A DNA stretch of 5,929 nt from Parvibaculum sp049303435 (GCA_049303435.1 JBAQNC010000123.1:1-5929); one strand, 5' to 3'; positions 1-5,929 are shown, numbered from the stretch's first letter. Numbers and translations: made by a program. Notes: generated from the letters alone by a model not told the origin.

Positions 1-111
1 GCGGCCAGAACCGTCGACGACCTCTGGACCGTCGTAGCCGACTCCCTTGCAGCGTTCACGCCCGCAGAGTGCAGACACTATTTCGAGGCGGCCGGATATG
101 ACCCGGAGTAA
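1..111 (+). CDS. IS630-family transposase, C-terminal fragment (5' part outside window)
   Basis: Frame 1 is open from the first base to the TAA at 109-111 and gives 36 residues starting AARTVDDLW and ending YFEAAGYDPE. The tail pattern (P-x-E-C, then YF, then AAGY close to the stop) is typical of the C-terminus of IS630-type DDE transposases. The catalytic part lies upstream of the window. It aligns without gaps to the last 36 residues of the transposase at the other end of the window with 14 identities, so the two are related but are not copies of one element. Whether the complete gene is intact cannot be judged. Confidence 0.75.
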   Translation, partial: AARTVDDLWTVVADSLAAFTPAECRHYFEAAGYDPE

Positions 112-124
112 GTCGAATCTGCTC
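1..124 (+). mobile_element. 3' end of an IS630-family insertion sequence (left flank, partial)
   Basis: This is the right-hand tail of an IS element that continues off the window. It holds the last 36 codons of an IS630-type transposase followed by 13 nt. The inferred terminus, read inward, starts GAGCAGATTCGAC and abuts TA at 125-126, the middle of a CTAG at 124-127. IS630 is known to insert at CTAG and duplicate the TA. The boundary is inferred from that rule and from the right-flank element, where stop-to-terminus spacing is also 13 nt. The other end and the target duplication cannot be checked here. Confidence 0.6.
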
Positions 125-127
125 TAG

Positions 128-177
128 CTGCGCAGGTGCTGAATAAAGTATGAGGCGCATAGACCCAAAAACACCCA
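128..177. other. Short non-coding gap between left IS and kinase gene
   Basis: These roughly 50 bases separate the IS terminus from the 3' end of the kinase gene. On the minus strand they would hold the terminator of the three-gene operon. A T-run follows the kinase stop, but no GC-rich hairpin precedes it. An 8-bp palindrome CTGCGCAG (128-135) and a weak TGCGC/GCGCA pairing are present, and neither makes a convincing terminator. If the original terminator lay further out, the IS insertion may have separated it from the operon. Confidence 0.4.
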
Positions 178-2028
178 CTACGTATGCTCGTTCACGAGTC
201 TGATGGGGAGCGCCAACTCGAAACGAGCAAGGCCTCTTTCAATATCCAGCCGGATTGACGCTCCAAAACATTCGGCCCGTCTTTGCATATTGAACACTCC
301 ATGCCCCTTGCCTGCTTTGATTGGTCCCTGCAGATCGTTTTCGACAATGATCGCAGCGCCTTCATCACGCGGCTCTCCTCGAATTGAGATTCGCGTTGCA
401 GGTCCATGCTTCAGAGCGTTGGTGACAGCTTCCTGCATAATCCTCAATACTGCCAGCGCGTTTGCGGGGGTCATGCCGGTGATCTGCGGCATGGCTTCCA
501 TGGACCATTCCAGTTTGACGCCTATTCGGCGCAACCGAGGCTCAAGACGCTCGCGCCAACCTGCAAGTGCGACGAGCAGATCGCTGTCGCCGATATCCAG
601 CGACTGGATCACGAGGCGAAGATCGTCCAGGGCTTCACGGGCCGAAGAGCTGATAAAGGCGCCGTTCACATCGCTGCGCTCGGCCAGCGCAATGATCGAC
701 ACCAGGTGGCCGCTGAGGCCATCATGGAGATCGGACATCAGCCTCTGCCGTTCTCGCTCCAGAACGTTTTTCTCTCTCAGACAGCGATCCCTCGCATGGA
801 GTTCATTCAGTTTCTCTTCCTGTTCTGCGAGACGCAGGAGCAGGACATCATTGGCCTGATCGACCAGATTGAGGCTCTGTGCCAGGCGCCCCATCAGAAC
901 GATCATGATGACGACGAGGGTCATCGTCCGTATATATGGCGTCAGCAGAAACACGCCGTCATTCAGACCGAGCCCCATCAGGACATCATGCGCTCCGAAC
1001 CAGGCGCTCAAGGCGAAAGAAATCGCCAGCATTGCGCCTTGCCACCCGCCCTGTACCGCGAAGCCCCGGATCAGGATCAATGCCGCGACGGCATAGGAAA
1101 CGATCATGGCGGCGATGCCGGCCACAATGGCGGCGGGCAGGCCGACAACACCGCTCGCCCCGAACAAGAACAAGGCCAGCGGCACAAGCCAGATGGAAAG
1201 GCGCAGCCACTGGGGGCGTTCCCGACCTGTCAGTGCCAGGGACACGCCGATCGCCATCAACCCCACCCCGGCGACACCAGGGAGGAGGTAGAGCCTGCCG
1301 CTATCGAGAAATTGTCCTACAACCGGCGACTGGGAGAGGACGAGAACCAGGCTCCAGCCGGTGATGAGCGTCAGCCACTGAAATACAGGGTCGTGATACC
1401 GGAACAGCAGGATCGTCACGAACCCCATGATGGTGACGACGTGGAGGGCAAAGGTCATCGCGCGCCACTGCTCGACCAATATGTCGGCAATCCGGCGATA
1501 CCCTTCGACGTCCTTTGCCGCTGAAATATAGACATGCGACAGATAGCCGGAGAGCCATCCATCGGTCCGGATCAAACGTATTTCGAGATCGTTGCTGACG
1601 CTGGCGTCGATCAACTGCCGCGGCAATATCGCGGCATAGGCATATCCGCTTCTGGGGCTCGACCATGAGGAGCGCGGCATCGGGGGCAGGAGATACCCGT
1701 TCACGCGAACCTCTATCGTCTGCCTCACCACCGGAATAAAGAGAGCAAGTCCGGTATCAGGCCAATCCTTCGGAACGAACGATACGCGATAGGTCGCCAT
1801 TCCGGGGCCGGATGCCGTCTCGTGAACCCAGCGCGCGGGCAGGCCGACAGTCCGGCGCGACTTCCCCATTTCATGGAACTCGACCGTATCGAAACGGTAG
1901 TAATGACGCGGTTCCGGAATCTGTACGACTTGCGGAAGTGCTGCGATGAGTGCGATGACGGCGAGCAGCGCCAGCAAGGCCATATGCCGTCTTCTCGGGA
2001 CAGAAGCCGCCATATGGACCGCAGTCAT
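178..2028 (-). CDS. Membrane-bound sensor histidine kinase, HisKA_3 (DesK/NarX-type) class
   Basis: This 616-residue sensor kinase presumably phosphorylates the regulator encoded just upstream. Residues 16-37 form a membrane anchor or signal. Residues 40-185 look like an extracytoplasmic beta-rich, galactose-binding/jelly-roll-like domain. Seven further hydrophobic segments span about 190-380, resembling 7TMR-DISM-type receptors. A charged coiled-coil linker covers about 385-430. The H-box DLHDGLSGHL puts the phospho-acceptor at His435, in the HisKA_3 context typical of NarL-partner kinases. The ATPase domain shows the N-box EAVTNALKHG (Asn537) and the G-box GKGHGVFNMQRRAE (573-586), so it looks complete and active. 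The start ATG (2026-2028) overlaps the regulator's stop as ATGA. AGGGA lies 11 nt upstream. A second ATG at codon 6 lacks a clear ribosome site. The ligand is unknown. Confidence 0.93.
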   Translation of the reverse strand: MTAVHMAASVPRRRHMALLALLAVIALIAALPQVVQIPEPRHYYRFDTVEFHEMGKSRRTVGLPARWVHETASGPGMATYRVSFVPKDWPDTGLALFIPVVRQTIEVRVNGYLLPPMPRSSWSSPRSGYAYAAILPRQLIDASVSNDLEIRLIRTDGWLSGYLSHVYISAAKDVEGYRRIADILVEQWRAMTFALHVVTIMGFVTILLFRYHDPVFQWLTLITGWSLVLVLSQSPVVGQFLDSGRLYLLPGVAGVGLMAIGVSLALTGRERPQWLRLSIWLVPLALFLFGASGVVGLPAAIVAGIAAMIVSYAVAALILIRGFAVQGGWQGAMLAISFALSAWFGAHDVLMGLGLNDGVFLLTPYIRTMTLVVIMIVLMGRLAQSLNLVDQANDVLLLRLAEQEEKLNELHARDRCLREKNVLERERQRLMSDLHDGLSGHLVSIIALAERSDVNGAFISSSAREALDDLRLVIQSLDIGDSDLLVALAGWRERLEPRLRRIGVKLEWSMEAMPQITGMTPANALAVLRIMQEAVTNALKHGPATRISIRGEPRDEGAAIIVENDLQGPIKAGKGHGVFNMQRRAECFGASIRLDIERGLARFELALPIRLVNEHT

Positions 2029-2720
2029 AGCCGAATAATTCCCTGCCGCGTCGCTTCAAACACCGCTTCCGAGCGGTTCGAAACCTGCAGCTTCCTGTAT
2101 ATGTTGCGAATGTGAACGGGGACCGTCTGCCTGGATATGCCAAGGCTGGCGGCTAGCTCGTCACTGGTGAGACCTTTCGCTATTCCCCAAAGGATATCCA
2201 TCTCTCTCGGGGTCATTTTGGGCGCGTCGTTTCCCTCCGGCGTTCGCTCCGTCCGCTCCGCCAGGCGTTTGACGAGAACACGCGCGATGCGCGAGGAAAT
2301 GGGAGAACGTCCGGCCATCAGATCGTTGATCGCTTCGACAAGATCGACCGGGTCGGCATCTTTCAGGAGGTAACCCGATGCACCTGCCTCGATCGAGTCG
2401 AGCACTGTCCGGTCGTCCGCCAGAACCGAGATGACCATCGCCTCGGCGCGCGGCTGTATCACGCCAAGAGCTCTGATTGCCTCTATTCCGTTACCGTCGG
2501 GCAGGTTCAGGTCGGTGATCAGCAGATCAATCTCATTCTCCCGGATTGCGGCGAGCGTATCGGACAGGGTTGCACACTCGGCCGCCAGTTCTCCGCCATC
2601 CCAATCCGCGATCAGACGGACAAACCGCTCCCTTACGGCGTCGTCATCCTCCGTCACGATAATCCGGCATATGGGGGCGGCGGGGTCTATGGATTGCCTG
2701 TCACTATCTGAAGGACTCAT
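2025..2720 (-). CDS. NarL/FixJ-family (LuxR-type HTH) response regulator
   Basis: This is a 231-residue transcription factor, the normal length for the family. The receiver domain covers about 18-135 with acidic residues E24/D25, phospho-acceptor Asp70 in LLITDLNLPDGNG, switch Ser98 and conserved Lys120 (YLLKD). The LuxR-type helix-turn-helix runs about 168-228 (MTPREMDIL, then SLGISRQTV, then HIRNIYRKL). I chose the ATG at 2718-2720 because AGGGGG lies 9 nt upstream and the receiver fold starts soon after. A longer in-frame version from GTG 2789 would add 23 residues without a well-spaced ribosome site. The start overlaps the stop of the small upstream ORF (ATGA), and its own stop overlaps the kinase start (ATGA), so all three are probably co-translated. 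Likely targets, by inference only, include the divergent genes starting at 2964. Confidence 0.95.
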   Translation of the reverse strand: MSPSDSDRQSIDPAAPICRIIVTEDDDAVRERFVRLIADWDGGELAAECATLSDTLAAIRENEIDLLITDLNLPDGNGIEAIRALGVIQPRAEAMVISVLADDRTVLDSIEAGASGYLLKDADPVDLVEAINDLMAGRSPISSRIARVLVKRLAERTERTPEGNDAPKMTPREMDILWGIAKGLTSDELAASLGISRQTVPVHIRNIYRKLQVSNRSEAVFEATRQGIIRL

Positions 2721-2923
2721 CTGAAGCTGCCCCCTCTCCCAACACCACTGTTTCCCTGCGAGTATGCGGCAATAGCCATGTCCTGACACTCCCCTACGCA
2801 GGCCCTGGAAAGGACGGATTTCGCCTTCTCCGCACCCGCGATGACGGTAAGTACTTCAAATGGCAGCGCGTCTTTGCCCATACCCAGTTCTTGGTATTCA
2901 GCTCCGGAAGTGTTCTCGGGCAT
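2717..2923 (-). CDS. Small unknown protein, first gene of the two-component operon
   Basis: I do not recognise this 68-residue protein. Support for it being real: an ATG start preceded by AAGGGA at 2928-2933, and a TGA stop overlapping the regulator's ATG in the same ATGA arrangement as the next junction. It has no signal peptide or clear membrane segment. A mildly hydrophobic stretch (PFEVLTVIAGAEKAKSVL, about 21-38) could form an amphipathic helix. Two cysteines sit four apart (C42, C46, in ACVGEC), and the tail is glycine- and serine-rich (GNSGVGRGGSFR). It could be a small accessory or modulator of the kinase-regulator pair, a leader ORF that sets regulator translation, or a chance ORF. 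No function is claimed. Confidence 0.5.
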   Translation of the reverse strand: MPENTSGAEYQELGMGKDALPFEVLTVIAGAEKAKSVLSRACVGECQDMAIAAYSQGNSGVGRGGSFR

Positions 2924-2963
2924 TCTATCCCTTATTCACACACCAGCGTGAAGGGGAAACAGG
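2924..2963. promoter_or_regulatory. 40-bp divergent start region with paired ribosome sites and an inverted repeat
   Basis: The minus-strand operon and the plus-strand pair start only 40 bp apart. The gap contains both Shine-Dalgarno sequences: AAGGGA on minus (2928-2933) and AAGGGG on plus (2951-2956). It also contains an inverted repeat, TTCAC (2935-2939), 8-nt spacer, GTGAA (2948-2952). The symmetry extends imperfectly outward, CCC on one side and GGGG on the other. Two full promoters do not fit, so at least one probably lies within the opposing gene's 5' end. I found no convincing -35/-10 pair on either strand. The repeat could be an operator or could form an mRNA hairpin that hides the ribosome site. 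Neither is established. Confidence 0.4.
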
Positions 2964-4166
2964 GTGACTTCTACTGCAAAGACAAGAATGTGCGGTCGGG
3001 TGCTGAAATGGGCCCGTTGCACAACATCGGTGGCCGCGATTCTGGGGCTCATATCCAATCCGGTCCTCGCCGCCGAAAGCTGTTCGGCGCAATCTGGAGA
3101 CGTCGCTGCGGGAATCTCCGATTTCCAGAGCAATGCGGACAAGACCACCGACCAGGTCGAGAACGACTATGCGAGCGCCACTTCCAGCAGCTATGCGAAG
3201 GCTTTCTTCGAAAAGCTCGACAGCTTCAACAGCAAGGCTCAGGACGCAGCCGACCTCATCAACAAGACCTATAACCTTGCCGGCTATACCAAGCCGCTGA
3301 GCGAGGGGAGCGTCCAGAAACATATCCCGCCGCAGGTCACTATCACGATGAGCAATGCCAATGAGCTTGCCCAGGCGGCGCTGGATGAAGACAACACCAA
3401 GCTCGACATCGCAGATCTGCGGTGCAGTCAAGATACGGAAGATGCCGCTCTCGGCGCGTTTCTGGACCAGGCGGACAGCACCACGGTTTCGAAATACAAG
3501 TCGGCCAAGAAAACCGCCTGCCAGATCGTTCACGTACTCGCCGACCTTCAGGACAAGCGGGAGAAGCTCAACGAAATCCGCGAAAACGGCTACCCGCTCT
3601 TCTATCTGCATGCCAAGGAAAAGAAGAGCTTTGACGGGCACAGCCGGACCATTCAGTTCAAGGTTGACCTTCGGCTCTATCCCGAATATCCCGATGATGC
3701 GGGCGGAAACGACAACCCCACCAAGCAGCCCATCCTGCTCGGCCAACTGGAGAAGATCAACCTCTCCTACAACTCCTATTTCAAATGGAGTGATAACAAC
3801 TGGACCGAGCTCAACCTGTTCCAGAATCTCGTCGACGGCCATGACCAGGACGAGTTTTGCTGGGGAAGAATCCCGATCACAAGCAGCGTAAAAGTGGAAC
3901 TCTGCTCCAGGGTCGAATCGATAAGCGACGATCAGATCAAGGTGAAGAGTCGTGCCAAGTTCAAGTACAAGGGTGACACGCATGGCGTCAGCCTCGGCTC
4001 GGTCACAGTTCCCGCGCCCTTCGGATATCTCGCAGATGTCTCCGACATGAAGGAGAAGAAGATGCAGGATCTGCAGTCCAAGGTCGCAGGCCGTATCGCC
4101 TCGCTGTTCGGCGGCTTTGAAGATCTCAAGGACAAGGCCGATCAGTGGAAAAAATCGTGCAGTTGA
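2964..4166 (+). CDS. Exported protein of unknown family, six mature cysteines
   Basis: I do not recognise this 400-residue protein. The GTG start (2964-2966) is chosen because AAGGGG ends 7 nt upstream; an internal ATG at codon 9 has a weaker site. The N-terminus is a long type-I signal peptide: basic residues, hydrophobic core TTSVAAILGLI, and predicted cleavage after VLA or VLAA (36/37). The mature part has a helical, alanine- and charge-rich N-terminal half (about 45-205, including LADLQDKREKLNEIREN). A more beta-like central region follows (about 228-350, many aromatic and Asn residues), then a short helical tail. Cysteines at 40, 154, 186, 299, 314 and 399 would allow three disulfides in the periplasm or outside the cell. 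It is followed within about 22 bases, or overlapped, by the lipoprotein gene, suggesting a shared function: a periplasmic partner, substrate or cap of that protein. Confidence 0.85.
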   Translation: MTSTAKTRMCGRVLKWARCTTSVAAILGLISNPVLAAESCSAQSGDVAAGISDFQSNADKTTDQVENDYASATSSSYAKAFFEKLDSFNSKAQDAADLINKTYNLAGYTKPLSEGSVQKHIPPQVTITMSNANELAQAALDEDNTKLDIADLRCSQDTEDAALGAFLDQADSTTVSKYKSAKKTACQIVHVLADLQDKREKLNEIRENGYPLFYLHAKEKKSFDGHSRTIQFKVDLRLYPEYPDDAGGNDNPTKQPILLGQLEKINLSYNSYFKWSDNNWTELNLFQNLVDGHDQDEFCWGRIPITSSVKVELCSRVESISDDQIKVKSRAKFKYKGDTHGVSLGSVTVPAPFGYLADVSDMKEKKMQDLQSKVAGRIASLFGGFEDLKDKADQWKKSCS

Positions 4167-5689
4167 CCGAATTGGCGCCTGCCATGACGGCCATGGATGA
4201 ACGTCCGGAGCAATATTGTTCCGGACGTTTTTCTGCCTTTGTCAAACCGGGCCGCACGCTGCTGACCGTCGGCATGTGCGTCATGCTTTCCGGGTGTTTC
4301 GGCGGGTTGCCGCGTGTCGAGAACCGTCCCATCCCGTTTCAGAATCTGGGACATGACTGGCACAGGCATTTCGAGTACGGCCTTCAGCTGCTGGAAGAAA
4401 ACAGCCTTGCTGTCAACAAGAATGTCTTTGCCCGCGCAGCCTTTTCAAGCGCGGCACGCTTCTCGCAGGATTATGCTCCGGCCTATGTCGGACTTGGCGT
4501 TTCCGAGATGTCCCTGGGAAATTTCGCCGCAGCGCAAATCGCCTTTCTGAATGCCGCGCTGATCGACGACCGCAGCACATACTGGGCATTGTCGGCCATT
4601 GCCGCGCTGAAGAACAGCGATGAGCTCGTTGCCCGTTCCCTTTTCGATGCCGCGCAGGCCTCGCATACACAGGACGACGACCCCGCCAGCCGTTTCATCC
4701 GCGCCGTCTATCTGCCGAGCGATACGACCTATTCCAGCCCGATCGCCACCATTCCCTATGAGCCCGACAACACGCAGGCGGAGAAGAGCCTGACATGCGA
4801 CAAGAACGCCGGGGACGACATCTGCCGCAACCTCAATATAGTTGCGAATATCTATTTCGTGCGCCGCTATTCCACGGATTCCAAATCGAGAGGAACCGAC
4901 TTCTTCAATGATTTGACGGTTCAACTCGGAGCGACGCGCACTCAGGACTGGCAGAAGGAAGCCGGAGAGTCTACCGTCAGCATACTGAGCGAACTGTCCT
5001 TGTCGAGTCCCGAGATCGAATATGCCGTGCGCCTTACGCCGCAAAATGTGAATAGCAGCGTATATGTGAATGCAGCGCCTTCGGTCGTTACCTCGATCGG
5101 CGAGGAATCCGAAATTCACGAGGGGTCGAACAAGACCATCCTCTACAATTCCACGGGGGATGCCGATCAGTATACGGCCGAAACGGGGCTGACGCTCAAC
5201 CTTAAACCGGAGCTTGCGACACCCGACTATGTGAATCTCAAATTGAGTTTCGAGTTCAGTTCGCTCGGGACGCTGGAGCCGTCCGCATCGGCCCAGGTTC
5301 TGGACGTCTCGACGAACACCTATACGATCACCGGCTATTTCCCTTATGGCAAACCCATCGTCCTTGGAACGATTGCCAGCGGGACGCAGAAATACGATGC
5401 AACAGGTCAAACCGGGCTGAACCGGGTTCCGCTTGTCGGCGGCGCCTTCGGCAAGTCGGAAGACAGAATCTCCGCCTCCGATACGATGGTTATCGGGGTC
5501 TTGTCGGAGCCGGCCGCGTTCCACGGTTCACACGAAAAACAGGTGCTCGAGGCCATGCGGTCCATGGGCGTCAAGACCACCCCGCACGGGACAATCGAGC
5601 GGCGGAGAATCCTGCATCAGGCACCCGACATTTATGCCTTCGGCCCGAAATTCCTCAAAGCCCATGCCGATCCAGAGATCGAGCCATAA
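4145..5689 (+). CDS. TPR-containing lipoprotein with divergent secretin-like domain
   Basis: This is probably an outer-membrane channel-type lipoprotein. A hydrophobic stretch ends in the lipobox LSGC with Cys51 as lipidation site. Residues 73-172 are helical and TPR-like, the best unit being 113-142. Residues 228-457 follow the order of a secretin domain: NIVANIYFVRR strand, the VNAAPSVVTSIGEES segment (308-322), ETGLTLNLKPEL (346-357), YGKPIVLGTI (401-410), then NRVPLVGGAFG (426-436) and DTMVIGVLSEPA (446-457). These match the known GLxLxVxP, G-xxIVLGG and VPxLGxLF...LLIxxTP pattern, with departures. A tail of about 57 residues follows. The start is uncertain. GTG 4145 has AAGG 7 nt upstream and overlaps the previous gene by 22 nt; ATGs at 4184 and 4193 lack ribosome sites but give a shorter pre-lipobox leader. 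C218 and C227 may form a disulfide. No other secretion-system gene is visible. Confidence 0.75.
   Translation: MEKIVQLTELAPAMTAMDERPEQYCSGRFSAFVKPGRTLLTVGMCVMLSGCFGGLPRVENRPIPFQNLGHDWHRHFEYGLQLLEENSLAVNKNVFARAAFSSAARFSQDYAPAYVGLGVSEMSLGNFAAAQIAFLNAALIDDRSTYWALSAIAALKNSDELVARSLFDAAQASHTQDDDPASRFIRAVYLPSDTTYSSPIATIPYEPDNTQAEKSLTCDKNAGDDICRNLNIVANIYFVRRYSTDSKSRGTDFFNDLTVQLGATRTQDWQKEAGESTVSILSELSLSSPEIEYAVRLTPQNVNSSVYVNAAPSVVTSIGEESEIHEGSNKTILYNSTGDADQYTAETGLTLNLKPELATPDYVNLKLSFEFSSLGTLEPSASAQVLDVSTNTYTITGYFPYGKPIVLGTIASGTQKYDATGQTGLNRVPLVGGAFGKSEDRISASDTMVIGVLSEPAAFHGSHEKQVLEAMRSMGVKTTPHGTIERRRILHQAPDIYAFGPKFLKAHADPEIEP
4201..4232 (+). terminator. Intrinsic-terminator-like hairpin in the first codons of the lipoprotein gene
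   Basis: Arms ACGTCCGGAGCAAT (4201-4214) and ATTGTTCCGGACGT (4215-4228) pair over their full length with a single G-U wobble. The innermost pairs would open as the loop. A run of five T (4228-4232) follows on the plus strand. No T-run follows in the other direction, so it would act on plus-strand transcription only. It lies 34 bases after the stop of the exported-protein gene and inside the reading frame of the lipoprotein gene if that starts at 4145, 4184 or 4193. It may end most transcripts after the first gene and act as an attenuator for the second. Confidence 0.75.
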
Positions 5690-5731
5690 TTTCAGGGCAC
5701 GGCAAACAATCGTCCGACTCCCGGAGCGGCC
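5690..5731. other. Short non-coding gap between lipoprotein gene and right IS
   Basis: These roughly 40 bases lie between the stop of the lipoprotein gene and the inferred right IS terminus. I see no hairpin with a T-run and no ORF. As at the left flank, the IS begins almost directly after the last cargo gene. Confidence 0.4.
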
Positions 5732-5733
5732 TA

Positions 5734-5929
5734 GAGCATCGTGCTGTTAATCTGACGTGTAGTCCGCCGCTTTGAAATAGTTCCAGCATTCGTTTGGCTC
5801 GTAGAGTCTGCAGATGCTTCCGATAGCGTCTTCGAGATCCTCGAAGGTGCGTGCGGCTGCTGCGGGCAGATGCGCCTTGAGTTTTGAGAAGGCTTGTTCG
5901 ATCGGGTTGAGGTCTGGCGAGTATTGGGG
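5734..5929 (-). mobile_element. 3' end of a second IS630-family element (right flank, partial)
   Basis: This is an IS tail in the opposite orientation to the left one, running off the window. The inferred terminus starts GAGCATCGTGCTG next to TA 5732-5733, inside a CTAG at 5731-5734. The transposase stop lies exactly 13 nt inside this terminus, as on the left. The first five terminal bases match the left element (GAGCA) and the next eight mostly do not, consistent with two different members of the family. Confidence 0.65.
5747..5929 (-). CDS. IS630-family transposase, C-terminal fragment with final catalytic Glu
   Basis: Read on the minus strand, the frame is open from the window edge to TAA at 5747-5749 and gives 60 residues. 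It begins PQYSPDLNPIEQAFSKLK, the signature block around the last acidic residue of the DDE catalytic triad in IS630/Tc1-mariner-type transposases (Glu of NPIE). It ends NYFKAADYTSD. The enzyme cuts and joins DNA at the element ends. The N-terminal part, including the first two catalytic Asp residues, lies beyond the window, so intactness is unknown. Confidence 0.9.
   Translation of the reverse strand, partial: PQYSPDLNPIEQAFSKLKAHLPAAAARTFEDLEDAIGSICRLYEPNECWNYFKAADYTSD

Noticed and set aside
112..177. Intrinsic terminator for the kinase operon
   Set aside because: There is a T-run after the stop on the minus strand but no stable GC-rich stem before it.
406..1524. Long plus-strand open frame (372 codons) opposite the kinase gene
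   Set aside because: It lies antisense to a kinase with clear H-, N- and G-boxes. Its translation is rich in Gln, His, Asp and Arg with no recognisable domain, typical of a shadow frame in GC-rich DNA.
2025..2789. Longer response regulator starting at GTG 2789
   Set aside because: The purine-rich run directly abuts the GTG, so spacing is wrong. The ATG at 2720 has AGGGGG at 9 nt, a family-typical length and an ATGA junction.
2964..3085. Exported protein as a lipoprotein, using the Cys at residue 40
   Set aside because: The residues before it (AES) do not fit a lipobox, and a normal type-I cleavage site (VLA-A) precedes it.
2925..3983. Minus-strand open frame (352 codons) opposite the exported-protein gene
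   Set aside because: The plus-strand frame has a signal peptide, a ribosome site and a plausible operon position. The minus frame runs across the divergent gap, and its C-terminal codons mirror the other gene.
4445..5524. Minus-strand open frame (359 codons) opposite the secretin-like gene
   Set aside because: Antisense to a frame with a lipobox, TPR and secretin-like motifs. The translation is low-complexity Arg/Gly-rich with no domain.
1..5929. The two IS ends as inverted copies forming one composite transposon
   Set aside because: Terminal bases agree only for GAGCA plus scattered positions, and the protein tails share 14 of 36 residues, so they are different elements.

Overview
The window is about 5.9 kb of GC-rich DNA with tight coding, short gene overlaps and IS630-family remnants. 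This fits an alphaproteobacterium (a sphingomonad- or rhizobium-like genome or plasmid). That placement is an impression from coding style and IS type, not a proof. The sequence lies between two different IS630-type elements, of which only the inward-facing 3' ends are visible: bases 1-124 (transposase tail on +) and 5734-5929 (transposase tail on -). Both tails stop exactly 13 nt before an inferred terminus that begins GAGCA next to a CTAG/TA junction. About 5.6 kb of non-IS DNA lies between them.

Minus-strand block (2923 down to 178). Three ORFs form a compact operon: a 68-residue unknown protein (2717-2923), a NarL/FixJ-type response regulator (2025-2720) and a histidine kinase of the HisKA_3/DesK-NarX class (178-2028). 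The kinase has a jelly-roll-like extracytoplasmic domain and about eight membrane segments. Both junctions are 4-nt ATGA overlaps, so translation is probably coupled along the whole unit.

Plus-strand block (2964-5689). Forty bases from the start of the minus-strand operon, a divergent pair begins. The first gene encodes a 400-residue exported protein of unknown family with six cysteines in the mature part. The second encodes an outer-membrane-type lipoprotein with a TPR-like segment followed by what looks like a divergent secretin domain. The second reading frame starts inside or just after the first gene. A very strong intrinsic-terminator-like hairpin (4201-4232) lies in its first codons, which suggests attenuation or expression tied to translation.

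Working model (inference): a small mobile-element-flanked cassette in which a membrane sensor kinase and its regulator control a divergent exported protein plus an orphan TPR-secretin lipoprotein, perhaps as an envelope channel or export device. No secretion ATPase, pilin or inner-membrane platform gene is visible in the window.
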